A stretch of 26,432 bases of DNA from JBICHM01 sp043101835 (GTDB lineage Bacteria > Planctomycetota > Phycisphaerae > Phycisphaerales > UBA1924). Position numbers and translations under genes: made by a program. Below, piece by piece: positions 1 to 7,186 of this stretch (the stretch's first letter is position 1; every line of letters begins with the position of its first letter). The DNA lies in the NCBI GenBank assembly GCA_043101835.1, contig JBICHM010000305.1, forward strand, positions 1-26,432, in the 5' to 3' direction. The notes beneath the pieces were generated by a model. It saw nothing but the letters and a program-made list of their open reading frames with translations, searched no databases and was not told where the DNA came from.

Positions 1-10
1 CGCCGCGGCG

Positions 11-60
11 CCTTCCCCCGCGCAGTGGGGGAGGAGTCCGCGCGAGCGGAGAGCGGGGGA
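11..60 (+). repeat. Triple-hairpin palindromic repeat, copy A
   Basis: The first arm pairs CCTTCCCCC with GGGGGAGG (11-34). It is followed by TCCGC-gcga-GCGGA (37-50) and a G-rich tail. The order and sequence match the better preserved copies at 11361-11414 and 11535-11588, and the orientation is that of the 11361 copy. It lies just downstream of the zinc-ribbon gene ending at 72 (minus strand), so it could also end transcripts, although no T-run follows the stem. Confidence 0.65.
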
Positions 61-71
61 TTCCCCAACCC

Positions 72-722
72 TTACCCTCGACCCGTGTTCGTTGCGCCAC
101 ATTCGGGGCATCGCGGATCGGCAGCGCCGCGGAGGTCGTAGCCGCAGCGCGAGCAGCGTCCGGGCTGGGCGCGGAGTTCGGGTGATTCGGTCCGTACGAT
201 GACGGCGACGACCCAGATGTTCCACAGCGCGATCGCGCCGACAAAGCCGATCCACGGGGGCGCAACGAGCCATGCGCGCATCGCCAGCGCGCCGGCGGCG
301 AGGGGGACGGCGAAGGTCGCCACGCCGATGTGCACACCGGCGGCGCGCGAGCGATACACGCCTGCCGCGGCGGCGCCAATGGCGATCGACACGAGCGCCC
401 ACCACGCAACAAGGGCGCCGAGCTCCAGCGCCTCGCTGCTCGTCTCTTCCATCACCCAGACGAACGGCATCGACACCCCGCCCATCCAGATGGGGCCGAA
501 GATCCAGGCGAGGAAGACGATCATCCCCGGTCCCGAGCGCGTGCCGCGTGCGACGTGCCAGGGCCGGAACGGACGCGGGCCGCCGTCCCAGAGGTAGTAC
601 AGCGCGATGCACACGGCGGGAATCGCGCCGAAGGTCACGGCGATCAGGAGCAGGAGCGCGACGCCGATCACCGACGCATTATGCGCGGTGCGGTTGCGCA
701 CCGTGTGCGGTTGGCGCTGCAC
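72..722 (-). CDS. Multi-pass membrane protein with C-terminal CGYDL zinc ribbon
   Basis: This 216-residue protein has about five hydrophobic segments (roughly residues 17-45, 65-90, 100-122, 128-150 and 155-176). It ends in a probably cytoplasmic zinc ribbon with CSRCGYDLRG and CPECG (about 189-209), giving four zinc-ligand cysteines. This tail is common on otherwise unrelated planctomycete membrane proteins; its role is unknown to me. The start is GTG at 722. It lies 9 bases after the stop of the upstream gene, and an AAGGA sequence in the end of that gene is placed as a ribosome site, so the two are probably cotranscribed and may be translationally coupled. The upstream gene has the same layout and may be a distant paralogue. 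No specific function can be assigned. Confidence 0.75.
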   Translation of the reverse strand: MQRQPHTVRNRTAHNASVIGVALLLLIAVTFGAIPAVCIALYYLWDGGPRPFRPWHVARGTRSGPGMIVFLAWIFGPIWMGGVSMPFVWVMEETSSEALELGALVAWWALVSIAIGAAAAGVYRSRAAGVHIGVATFAVPLAAGALAMRAWLVAPPWIGFVGAIALWNIWVVAVIVRTESPELRAQPGRCSRCGYDLRGAADPRCPECGATNTGRG

Positions 723-731
723 AGCGCGTGA

Positions 732-1376
732 TCACTGTCCTTCGCGGCTTCGTGCCTCCGTGCGCTCGTGCCTTTCGTTCCGCTTCGCGCCGCATTCGGG
801 GCAGCGGGGGAGGGTGACGCCGGCGAGGTCGTAGCCGCAGTCGAGGCAGGCGCGTCCGCCGAGGGCGCGCTTGCGCTTCGCGCGGACGCGCCACGCGGGC
901 AGCAGCGGCGTTCCGAGGGCGCCGACGTGCCAGGCGATGATGGTGGCGAGGATGGCGAGGTCGTCATCGCGCCAGAGCAATGCGCCGCCGAACGCGCCTG
1001 CGAACCCGGTCGCGAGCCCGGTGAACATCGAGCCCCAGACGAGCCAGTGCTTTGTCATCGCGCACGCCGGGCCGAGCGCGAAGGCGCACGTGACGCCGAG
1101 CATCGCGGGCAGCATCCACGCCGCCCACTGCAGCGCGATGACGGGCGTGGTCGTCCAGTCGAGCCAGACCTATTCGCCGATGACGAAGAACGAGAACAGC
1201 CCGCCGGCCCACAGCCCGACGCCGCCGGTGACGACGGGGAAGAGCATCTGTGAGATCCACAGGACGAGGCGCCGGTTCTGCGTCCACATGCCGCACCAGC
1301 GCAGCAGCAGAATGGCGTGCAGCGCAAAGCCGAGCGCGACTGCGATGACGACGGCGAGCGCGAGCGCGATTTCCAT
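732..1376 (-). pseudogene. Membrane protein with C-terminal zinc ribbon, interrupted by in-frame TAG
   Basis: One reading frame runs from ATG at 1376 to TGA at 732 and is broken only by TAG at 1170-1172. Before the stop it encodes 68 residues with two hydrophobic segments, ending FFVIGE. After it the same frame continues VWLDWTTT, through further membrane segments, and ends in the zinc ribbon CLDCGYDLAG...CPECG. The restored product would be about 214 residues, nearly the length of the downstream zinc-ribbon protein. No frameshift is needed; one base change would restore it (for example TAG from CAG, GAG or TGG). It is either a recent nonsense mutation, a sequencing error, or two fragments made by reinitiation at ATG 1115. 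It follows pyrE by 108 bases on the same strand. Confidence 0.75.
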
Positions 1377-1484
1377 GCCGGGTTGTTCGCATCAGGGGGA
1401 GGGGGGTTCGGCATTCCCGCGGCTTCGACAGCCGTCGGACGGCCGTCGACGAACGGGCCCAACCGCTTGCGCGGCCGGCTCGGT

Positions 1485-2015
1485 TCATTCGTCCACGCCG
1501 AGGTCTGCCTTCGTAAACAGCGCATCGAACCTGACGCCCGTCGCCTCCACCGTCGCGCGGGCGCCCTCCTGGCGGTCGATGACGGCGATGACGCCGATGA
1601 CTGTCGCGCCGGCCTCGCGGAGGGTTTCCACGGCTTCCGCGGCCTGGCCGCCGCTGGTGGCGACATCTTCGAGGAGGATCACCGTGTCGCCGGCTTCGAG
1701 CTTGCCTTCGAGCTGCTTGCTCGTGCCGTAGTCCTTCTTCTTGTTGCGCACGAGGACGAAGGGCAGGCCGGTGGCAAGGCCCGCGGCCGTGGCAAGGGGC
1801 ACGCCGCCGAGCTCGGCGCCGGCGAGGCGGTCGGCGCCGCCCATGGCGCGGATGCGGTCGGCGAGCATGTCGCCGATGGGGGCGAGCAGGTCGGGGCGGG
1901 TCGTGAAGAGGTACTTGTCGAGGTAGTAGCTGCTGGTGCGCCCGCTGCGGAGGGTGAAGGAGCCGCGGAGGAGGGCGGCGTCGCGGATGGCGTCGGCGAG
2001 GGTGGTGGTGTCCAT
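1485..2015 (-). CDS. pyrE: Orotate phosphoribosyltransferase
   Basis: PyrE transfers orotate to PRPP to form orotidine 5'-monophosphate, the fifth step of pyrimidine synthesis, in the cytoplasm. The product is 176 residues, slightly short for the family but complete. It shows the FTLRSGRTSSYYLDKY substrate-site segment (about 20-35), the mobile-loop region with RNKKKDYGTSKQLEG (about 90-104), and the PRPP-binding motif VILLEDVATSGG (about 112-123). The frame stays open well upstream of 2015, but homology begins at MDTTTLADAI. ATG 2015 is also placed 6 bases after a TATTCT box, which suggests a leaderless transcript; no Shine-Dalgarno sequence is present. The gene is divergent from BH1, and two zinc-ribbon membrane protein genes follow it. 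Confidence 0.93.
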   Translation of the reverse strand: MDTTTLADAIRDAALLRGSFTLRSGRTSSYYLDKYLFTTRPDLLAPIGDMLADRIRAMGGADRLAGAELGGVPLATAAGLATGLPFVLVRNKKKDYGTSKQLEGKLEAGDTVILLEDVATSGGQAAEAVETLREAGATVIGVIAVIDRQEGARATVEATGVRFDALFTKADLGVDE

Positions 2016-2021
2016 GGGGGC

Positions 2022-2027
2022 AGAATA
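2022..2027 (-). promoter_or_regulatory. Putative -10 box of pyrE (leaderless)
   Basis: TATTCT on the minus strand ends 6 bases before the pyrE ATG. That places transcription start at or next to the start codon. There is no ribosome site in the gap and no convincing -35 box. Confidence 0.5.
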
Positions 2028-2080
2028 TCGGGCCCGGGGGTGTGCTCCGGCATTTGCGCGCGGGAATCGGGCGCGCGGGC

Positions 2081-2132
2081 GGCGGAATCCGCGTCTCCGG
2101 TCGGGCCATGCTGCCCCTCGGGAGGATTCGCC
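2081..2132 (+). promoter_or_regulatory. BH1 leader inverted repeat over the ribosome site
   Basis: GGC-g-GAATCC (2081-2090, one bulged g) is complementary to GGATTCGCC (2124-2132). The latter overlaps the end of the GGAGG ribosome site (2121-2125) and abuts the ATG at 2133. If formed in RNA, the stem would hide the translation start of BH1. Confidence 0.4.
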
Positions 2133-3245
2133 ATGCGCGGTGTCTGTCTGCTGGTGTCTGCTGTGTTCGCGTGCGCCACGCCGGCCGTCGCCGGCTCGTT
2201 GACGCCTCCCGGCGCTCCGGCGCCGACGATGAAATCGCTCGACCAGGTGGAGCCGCGGGTGCCGATCGGCCCGCTGACGACGCCGGGCGATGCGGACTCG
2301 GTCTACAAGATTACGCAGCCGGGGTCGTACTACCTGACCGGGAACCTCTTCGGGTCGAGCGGCAAGTACGGGATCGAGATCGCGACGGGGAATGTGACGG
2401 TGGACCTCGGCGGCTTCCTCGTCAGCGGCGGCTCGGGCTCGCTGGACGGCGTGCGCGCCTCGACCACCTTCCCGAACCTCGTCGTGCACAGCGGCACGGT
2501 CATCGGCTGGAGCGGCGACGGCGTCGACCTCTCGCTTTCGAGCGTCAGCCTGGTGCGCGATGTCATCTCGCGCCTCAACGGCGGGTACGGCATCTTTGTG
2601 GGCGGGCAGTCGGAGGTGCGCGACTGCACCGTCGCAACCTGTTCGCTCGATGGGATCCGGGCCGAGGGGCGGTCGGTCATCACGGACTGCGTGGCGTCCT
2701 ACAACAACGGCGACGGCATCGATCCGGAGTCAAGATCGGTCGTCACGGCGTGCGTTGCGAGCAACAACAACGGCTATGGCATCCGCGGCGGCGCCTACAA
2801 CACGATCGTCGACTGCACGGCGTCGAGCAACGGCGTCGACGGGATCAGCGGCGGCATCGCGTGCACGATTCGAAACAACACGGCGGGTGACAACGGCGCC
2901 TACGGCGTGCGCGTGTCCAGCGGGTCGATCGTCCGCCTGAACACCTGCGCCGGGAACGGGCGCACCACTGTCGCCGGCGGCATCGCCGCGACGGGCTCCG
3001 ACAACCGGATTGAGCTGAACCACTGCACCGGCTCCGACTACGGCATCATCGCCTTCAGCGGCGGCAACGGGATCTTCGGCAACACGGCGTCGGGAAACTC
3101 GGCCGCGAGCTGGAACTTCGCGGCGGGCAACTTCTTCGGCGCGCTCGTCGACCGCGAGTTCGCGGCGACGGCCGGCTACGCGGGCGACGGCGGCATCAAC
3201 TCGACGCTGGGCACCACCGACCCATACGCGAATGTGACCTATTGA
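2133..3245 (+). CDS. Exported right-handed beta-helix protein BH1
   Basis: The protein has 370 residues. A signal peptide (1 to about 20, ending AVA) precedes the block shared by the array: LTPPGAPAPTMKSLDQVEPR, then GPLTTPGDADSVY and QPGSYYLTGN. The middle is a series of roughly 22-residue coils of the form DCxAxxNxxDGI, typical of parallel beta-helices (NosD/pectate-lyase-like fold). It has an asparagine at the turn and a recurring cysteine. A cap with TGSDNRIELN follows, and the protein ends DPYANVTY. ATG 2133 is preceded by GGAGG with a 7-base gap; the frame is open further upstream but only this start gives a signal peptide. No catalytic residues can be identified, so enzyme and adhesin roles both remain open. 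It is the first and shortest member of the array. Confidence 0.85.
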   Translation: MRGVCLLVSAVFACATPAVAGSLTPPGAPAPTMKSLDQVEPRVPIGPLTTPGDADSVYKITQPGSYYLTGNLFGSSGKYGIEIATGNVTVDLGGFLVSGGSGSLDGVRASTTFPNLVVHSGTVIGWSGDGVDLSLSSVSLVRDVISRLNGGYGIFVGGQSEVRDCTVATCSLDGIRAEGRSVITDCVASYNNGDGIDPESRSVVTACVASNNNGYGIRGGAYNTIVDCTASSNGVDGISGGIACTIRNNTAGDNGAYGVRVSSGSIVRLNTCAGNGRTTVAGGIAATGSDNRIELNHCTGSDYGIIAFSGGNGIFGNTASGNSAASWNFAAGNFFGALVDREFAATAGYAGDGGINSTLGTTDPYANVTY

Positions 3246-3262
3246 CCGAATGGATCGTGCGC

Positions 3263-3317
3263 CTGGGCGGTCGATGTCGTTCTTCCTCTCAGAAGGCCGT
3301 TCGCCCAGATGAGAGGA
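3263..3317 (+). promoter_or_regulatory. BH2 leader with ribosome-site-blocking stem
   Basis: TCCTCTCA (3284-3291) pairs perfectly with TGAGAGGA (3310-3317), which contains most of the BH2 Shine-Dalgarno sequence. A second perfect pair, CTGGGCG (3263-3269) with CGCCCAG (3302-3308), crosses the first, so the two stems would be alternatives or a pseudoknot. TGTCGTT followed by a pyrimidine tract is shared with the BH3 and BH4 leaders. Confidence 0.5.
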
Positions 3318-3325
3318 GATTGATG

Positions 3326-4501
3326 ATGCCTGTTGCCCGCCGCGTCGCCGCCTGTGCGCTGCTCGCCCCCCTCGCCGCCGCTCCGTGCGCCTTCGCCGGC
3401 GACCTGGCCCCGCCCGGCGCGCCGGCGCCGACCATGAAGACGCTCGACGAGGTCGAGCCCCGAATCCCGATCGGCCCGCTGACGACGCCGGGTGACGCCG
3501 ACAGCGTCTTCCGGATCAGCCAGCCGGGGTCGTACTACCTCACCGGGAATCTGATCGGGCAGGCGAACAGGTGCGGCATCGAGATCGCGTCGAGCGGCGT
3601 GTCGATCGACCTCATGGGCTTCACGCTCGAGGGCGTGCCCGGCTCGCGCGAGGGCGTGAACGCGTCGGTCACGAGCAACGCGGTCAGCATCGTGAACGGC
3701 ACGATCCGAGGTTGGGGATTCGAGGGCGTTGACTTGAACCTTGTCGACGGCTCACGCCTGCGCGGGCTCATCGTCGAAGGTAGCGGCTCACGCGGCATCT
3801 TCGTCAGCGAGGAGGCCATCATCATCGAGTGCGTCGCAATCGGGAACGGCGGAAACGGCTTCCTCGCCAGCAACGGCGCACTCGTGAAGGACTGTGTCGC
3901 CGAGGGGAACACCGACAGCGGCTTCGCCATCGGCAGCCGGTCGCAGGTCATCGGTGTCACCGCGAATGACAACGGCATCCACGGCGTTTCCATCGGAACG
4001 GGAAGCAGCGTCGTTGACAGCAACGCCTACAGCAACGACGCCGACGGCTTCGCGGGCTCCTCCGGCGTCAGCGTCATAAACTGCGCCGCCGCGTTTAATA
4101 GTCAGGACGGCATCGATGTCGGCGGCGGCAGCACGGTGCGCGGCAACACCGTGTACGCATCGACGGAGGACGGCATCGAAGTGTCGGACGACTCCATGGT
4201 GTCCGACAACAAAGTCGGCTTCGCCGGCAATGGCGGCTCCGGCGCAGGAATCTATGTGCTCGGCTCCGGCACCCATGTCGAGGGCAACTCGATCCACGAC
4301 AGCGATATCGGTATCCAGGCGACCGCCACCAGCAACCTCGTCATCCGGAATACGCTGAGAACGAATACAGTTGCGTTCGACCTTGCCACCGGCAACAAGG
4401 TCGGGCCGATCGTGGTCGCGCCGTCGTCTGGCGTCGTCGCCGGGACGGTCGGGGCCGCGGGCGTGGGGACGTCCAACCCCTGGGCGAATCTGGTGTACTG
4501 A
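3326..4501 (+). CDS. Exported right-handed beta-helix protein BH2
   Basis: The protein has 391 residues: a signal peptide (to about residue 23, ending AFA), the shared block from GDLAPPGAPAPTMKTLDEVE to QPGSYYLTGNL, a beta-helix of about a dozen coils, and a C-terminal tail ending NPWANLVY. Coils read like ECVAIGNGGNGF, DCVAEGNTDSGF and NCAAAFNSQDGI, with an asparagine-turn and cysteine ladder. Its cap has GSGTHVEGN where most paralogues have TGxxNRxExN. Two adjacent ATGs occur at 3323 and 3326. I chose 3326 because GGAG (3315-3318) then lies 7 bases away, the spacing seen in BH3 and BH6. It follows BH1 by about 80 bases across the conserved leader. Function unknown; probably surface or periplasmic. 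Confidence 0.83.
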   Translation: MPVARRVAACALLAPLAAAPCAFAGDLAPPGAPAPTMKTLDEVEPRIPIGPLTTPGDADSVFRISQPGSYYLTGNLIGQANRCGIEIASSGVSIDLMGFTLEGVPGSREGVNASVTSNAVSIVNGTIRGWGFEGVDLNLVDGSRLRGLIVEGSGSRGIFVSEEAIIIECVAIGNGGNGFLASNGALVKDCVAEGNTDSGFAIGSRSQVIGVTANDNGIHGVSIGTGSSVVDSNAYSNDADGFAGSSGVSVINCAAAFNSQDGIDVGGGSTVRGNTVYASTEDGIEVSDDSMVSDNKVGFAGNGGSGAGIYVLGSGTHVEGNSIHDSDIGIQATATSNLVIRNTLRTNTVAFDLATGNKVGPIVVAPSSGVVAGTVGAAGVGTSNPWANLVY

Positions 4502-4526
4502 CGGGCGCATCGGATCCGGATGTCGT

Positions 4527-4566
4527 TTCTCCTCAGGGGGGCGTTGCTCCCTCCGAGAGAGGAGAA
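4527..4566 (+). promoter_or_regulatory. BH3 leader with ribosome-site-blocking stem
   Basis: TTCTCCTC (4527-4534) is perfectly complementary to GAGGAGAA (4559-4566), which contains the BH3 Shine-Dalgarno sequence. The loop holds a G-run and a C/T-run that could pair with each other and extend the hairpin. The element starts with TGTCGTTTCTCC, as in the BH4 leader. Confidence 0.5.
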
Positions 4567-4571
4567 CCGCC

Positions 4572-5741
4572 ATGTCCGTCCGTCGTGTCGCCGCCTGTGC
4601 GCTGCTTGCAGGTCTGTTGGCCGTGCCCGCCTCGATGGCGGGCGTCCTGACGCCGCCCGGCGCGCCCGGGCCGACGATGAAGACGCTCGACGAGGTCGAG
4701 CCGCGGATCCCCCTCGGCCCGCTGACGACGCCGGGCGATGCGGACAGCGTGTACCGCATCACGCAGCCGGGCTCGTATTACCTGACAGGCGAAGTGCTCG
4801 GGCAGGCCGGCTCGTACGGCGTGCAGATCGAGGCCAGCGATGTGACGCTCGACCTCATGGGCTTCACCGTTCGCGGCGTGTCGGGGGCGCGCAGCGGGCT
4901 GATTGTCAGCGGCGGTGCGCAGACCGGTGTGACGATCATCAACGGCGTGTTCCGCGACTGGCCGGAATACGGGGCATCCGTCGGCGCAGAGACCTCGATC
5001 GTCCGGAATGCGCAGTTCATCGCCAACGGCTTCGATGGCCTCAGCATCCGCTCCGGCGTCGTCGAGAGCTGCACAGCGCGCGAGAATGCATTCAGCGGCT
5101 TCCGCGCTCAGCAGGCGACCACGTTCCGCAACTGCGCCGCGGAGGACAACCTCGGCGACGGCATCAACTCCGGCATCAACAGCAGCGTCATCAACTGCGT
5201 CGCACTGCTCAATGGCGATGATGGCATCTACGGTGGCAGCGCCTCAACGATCATCGGCTGCTCGGCGCAGCAGAACGATGGTGATGGGTTCGAGGTCGCC
5301 TTTGGTTCAACGATCACTGGCTGCGGCGCTCGCGCCAACGGCGAGCGCGGCATTCGCGCGGCTGACAGCCTCGTCGAACGCTGCGTGACCGATGTCAATG
5401 CGCTCGACGGCGTCCTCGTGGCCAGCGACTCCGTGGTGCGCGACTGTCTGTCGTCCGGGAACGGGACCGATCCCGCCGGCGGCGCCGGCATCCGCGTCAC
5501 CGGCAGCGACAACCGTCTCGAGGGCAACACCGTCCTCGACAACGACATCGGGATCGACATCGATTCGGCGGGGAATCTCGTCGCGCGGAATACGGCCGCG
5601 GGCAATCCGACGCCCTACGACATCATCGTCAACAACAAGGTGGGTCCGGTCGTGGTCGCGCCGAACTCCGGCGCGATTCTCGGCGCGGCCGGCGGCGCCG
5701 GCCTCGGCTCGACCTACCCCTGTGCCAACTTCTCGTACTGA
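4572..5741 (+). CDS. Exported right-handed beta-helix protein BH3
   Basis: The protein has 389 residues. The signal peptide ends near SMAG. The shared block LTPPGAPGPTMKTLDEVEPR to PGSYYLTGEV follows, then coils such as SCTARENAFSGF, NCAAEDNLGDGI, NCVALLNGDDGI and GCSAQQNDGDGF. The cap GAGIRVTGSDNRLEGN leads into NDIGIDIDSAGNLVARNTAAGN, and the end is CANFSY, where paralogues have W or Y in place of C. ATG 4572 has GGAG 7 bases upstream; longer in-frame starts would put the signal peptide deep inside the protein. The signal peptide start MSVRRVAACALLAG is close to that of BH2 (RRVAACALLAP), so these two neighbours are likely the closest pair and a recent duplication. Confidence 0.84.
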   Translation: MSVRRVAACALLAGLLAVPASMAGVLTPPGAPGPTMKTLDEVEPRIPLGPLTTPGDADSVYRITQPGSYYLTGEVLGQAGSYGVQIEASDVTLDLMGFTVRGVSGARSGLIVSGGAQTGVTIINGVFRDWPEYGASVGAETSIVRNAQFIANGFDGLSIRSGVVESCTARENAFSGFRAQQATTFRNCAAEDNLGDGINSGINSSVINCVALLNGDDGIYGGSASTIIGCSAQQNDGDGFEVAFGSTITGCGARANGERGIRAADSLVERCVTDVNALDGVLVASDSVVRDCLSSGNGTDPAGGAGIRVTGSDNRLEGNTVLDNDIGIDIDSAGNLVARNTAAGNPTPYDIIVNNKVGPVVVAPNSGAILGAAGGAGLGSTYPCANFSY

Positions 5742-5768
5742 CCTCCGACGAATCGACGTCGGTTGTCG

Positions 5769-5812
5769 TTTCTCCAAAGGGGCGCATCGTTTCCTCGCTC
5801 CGAGAGAGGGGA
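5769..5812 (+). promoter_or_regulatory. BH4 leader, degenerate form of the BH2/BH3 leader stem
   Basis: TTCTCC (from 5770) can pair with GGGGAA at the ribosome site with one G-U pair, and CTC-gctcc-GAG forms a smaller local hairpin. TGTCGTTTCTCC, the G-rich stretch and TCCGAGAGAGG align with the BH3 leader. Pairing is weaker than in BH2 and BH3. Confidence 0.4.
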
Positions 5813-5819
5813 ATGCACT

Positions 5820-7175
5820 ATGTCCATCTGGGGTCGCATCGTGTCGGTGCTCGCGTTTCTGGTCATCGCCTCACCGGTGGGCGCCGGCGATCTCACGCCG
5901 CCGGGCGCGCCGGCGCCGTCGATGAAGACACTCGACGAGGTCGAGCCGCGGATCCCCGTCGGGCCGTTGACGACGCCGGGTGACGCGGACAGCGTGTACA
6001 GGCTCAACCAGCCGGGCTCGTACTACCTGACGGGCAATGTGCAGGGTGAGGTGGGCAAACACGGCATAGAGGTGCTCGGCCGCGACATCACGCTCGACCT
6101 GATGGGCTTTTCGGTGATCGGGGTCACAGGATCGCTCAACGGGATCCAGATGAACTTCGACGGCACATCGTCATCGAATATCCGGCTGCGCAACGGAACG
6201 ATCCGGGACTTCGACGGCGCCGGCGTGAATGTCGGAAGCGCAGCGGCGATCCCGGGACGATTCGAGAGACTCGCCGCGATCAACAACGGCGGCATCGGCA
6301 TCATGGCTTTCATCGCCTCCGCCGTCGATTGCGTCGCCGTCTCCAACGGCAGCCACGGCATCTATCTCGGCCGCTACTCGGTGGCGACGCGTTGTTCGTC
6401 GAACAACAACGGCGGCAGCGGGTTCGTCGTCGAGGGAAGCACCATCCTGAGCGACTGCGTCGCCAACGCGAACAGCGGCATCGGGTTCGGCGTCATCGGC
6501 GGCTTCGGCGGACAGATTTTTCGGAACTGCATCGCTGATTTCAACGACGGTCACGGGTTCAACCTGCGCTCCGGCACGGTGGTCGAAGGATGTGTCGCGA
6601 TCGGGATGCCGGCTTCAGGCCAGGTGGCTGCGGGATTCCGCACGACCGGCGACTCAAATGTCTTCACGGACTGTGTCGCGCGTGACAACACCGGCGCCGG
6701 CTTCGATCTTTCGTCCGGCGCAACGCTCACAGGCTGCTCCGCGACCACGAGCGCCGGGCCAGGCTTTCTGCTCGGTGCGAACGCGCGTGCCGACGCCTGC
6801 GCCGCGACGGCCAATGTCGGCGAGGGATTTGTGCTCGCCGATGGCGGAACGATCACCAACTCCTCGAGCACTGACAACGCCGGCGACGGCGTTGTCCTCG
6901 CGAACCATTGCACGGCGACGGGCAACACCGTCGTCGGCAACGGCGCGAGTGCCGCCATCGCCGGATTTCGGGTCGACGGCGACCTCAATCGACTCGAGGG
7001 AAACCGAGTCGGGGACAACGGGCGCAGCTACATCTTCATCGGGACTCGAAACATTGCCGTCCGCAATCTCGGCGGCGGCAACATGGCCGCGGCCGACCTC
7101 GGTCTCGGCAATTTCTTCCCTGGGCCCGCGGCGAATCCCGCGACCGCGGGGCCGTGGGACAACCTCTCGCACTGA
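5820..7175 (+). CDS. Exported right-handed beta-helix protein BH4 (longest member)
   Basis: The protein has 451 residues, about 80 more than BH1, and the extra length is additional coils. The signal peptide ends PVGA, followed by GDLTPPGAPAPSMKTLDEVE and QPGSYYLTGNVQGE. Coils include DCVAVSNGSHGI, DCVANANSGIGF, NCIADFNDGHGF, DCVARDNTGAGF and ACAATANVGEGF. There are two copies of a distinct rung, GFRTTGDSNVFTD (middle) and GFRVDGDLNRLEGN (cap); the first looks like an internal copy of the cap rung, which suggests growth by duplication. The end is GPWDNLSH, a variant of the shared tail. ATG 5820 follows GGGGA by about 7 bases. BH5 begins only 11 bases after its stop, so the two are probably cotranscribed. 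Confidence 0.84.
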   Translation: MSIWGRIVSVLAFLVIASPVGAGDLTPPGAPAPSMKTLDEVEPRIPVGPLTTPGDADSVYRLNQPGSYYLTGNVQGEVGKHGIEVLGRDITLDLMGFSVIGVTGSLNGIQMNFDGTSSSNIRLRNGTIRDFDGAGVNVGSAAAIPGRFERLAAINNGGIGIMAFIASAVDCVAVSNGSHGIYLGRYSVATRCSSNNNGGSGFVVEGSTILSDCVANANSGIGFGVIGGFGGQIFRNCIADFNDGHGFNLRSGTVVEGCVAIGMPASGQVAAGFRTTGDSNVFTDCVARDNTGAGFDLSSGATLTGCSATTSAGPGFLLGANARADACAATANVGEGFVLADGGTITNSSSTDNAGDGVVLANHCTATGNTVVGNGASAAIAGFRVDGDLNRLEGNRVGDNGRSYIFIGTRNIAVRNLGGGNMAAADLGLGNFFPGPAANPATAGPWDNLSH

Positions 7176-7186
7176 ACGGAGCTCCG

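Noticed and set aside
1170..1172. TAG as a pyrrolysine or other readthrough codon
   Set aside because: Nothing in the window (no pyl genes, no known amber-using family, no recoding structure) supports it. A point mutation or sequencing error explains it more simply.
1401..1460. A fourth copy of the triple-hairpin repeat between pyrE and the interrupted gene
   Set aside because: There are short GC-rich inverted repeats (CCGTC-g-GACGG), but neither the sequence nor the three-hairpin order matches copies A-C.
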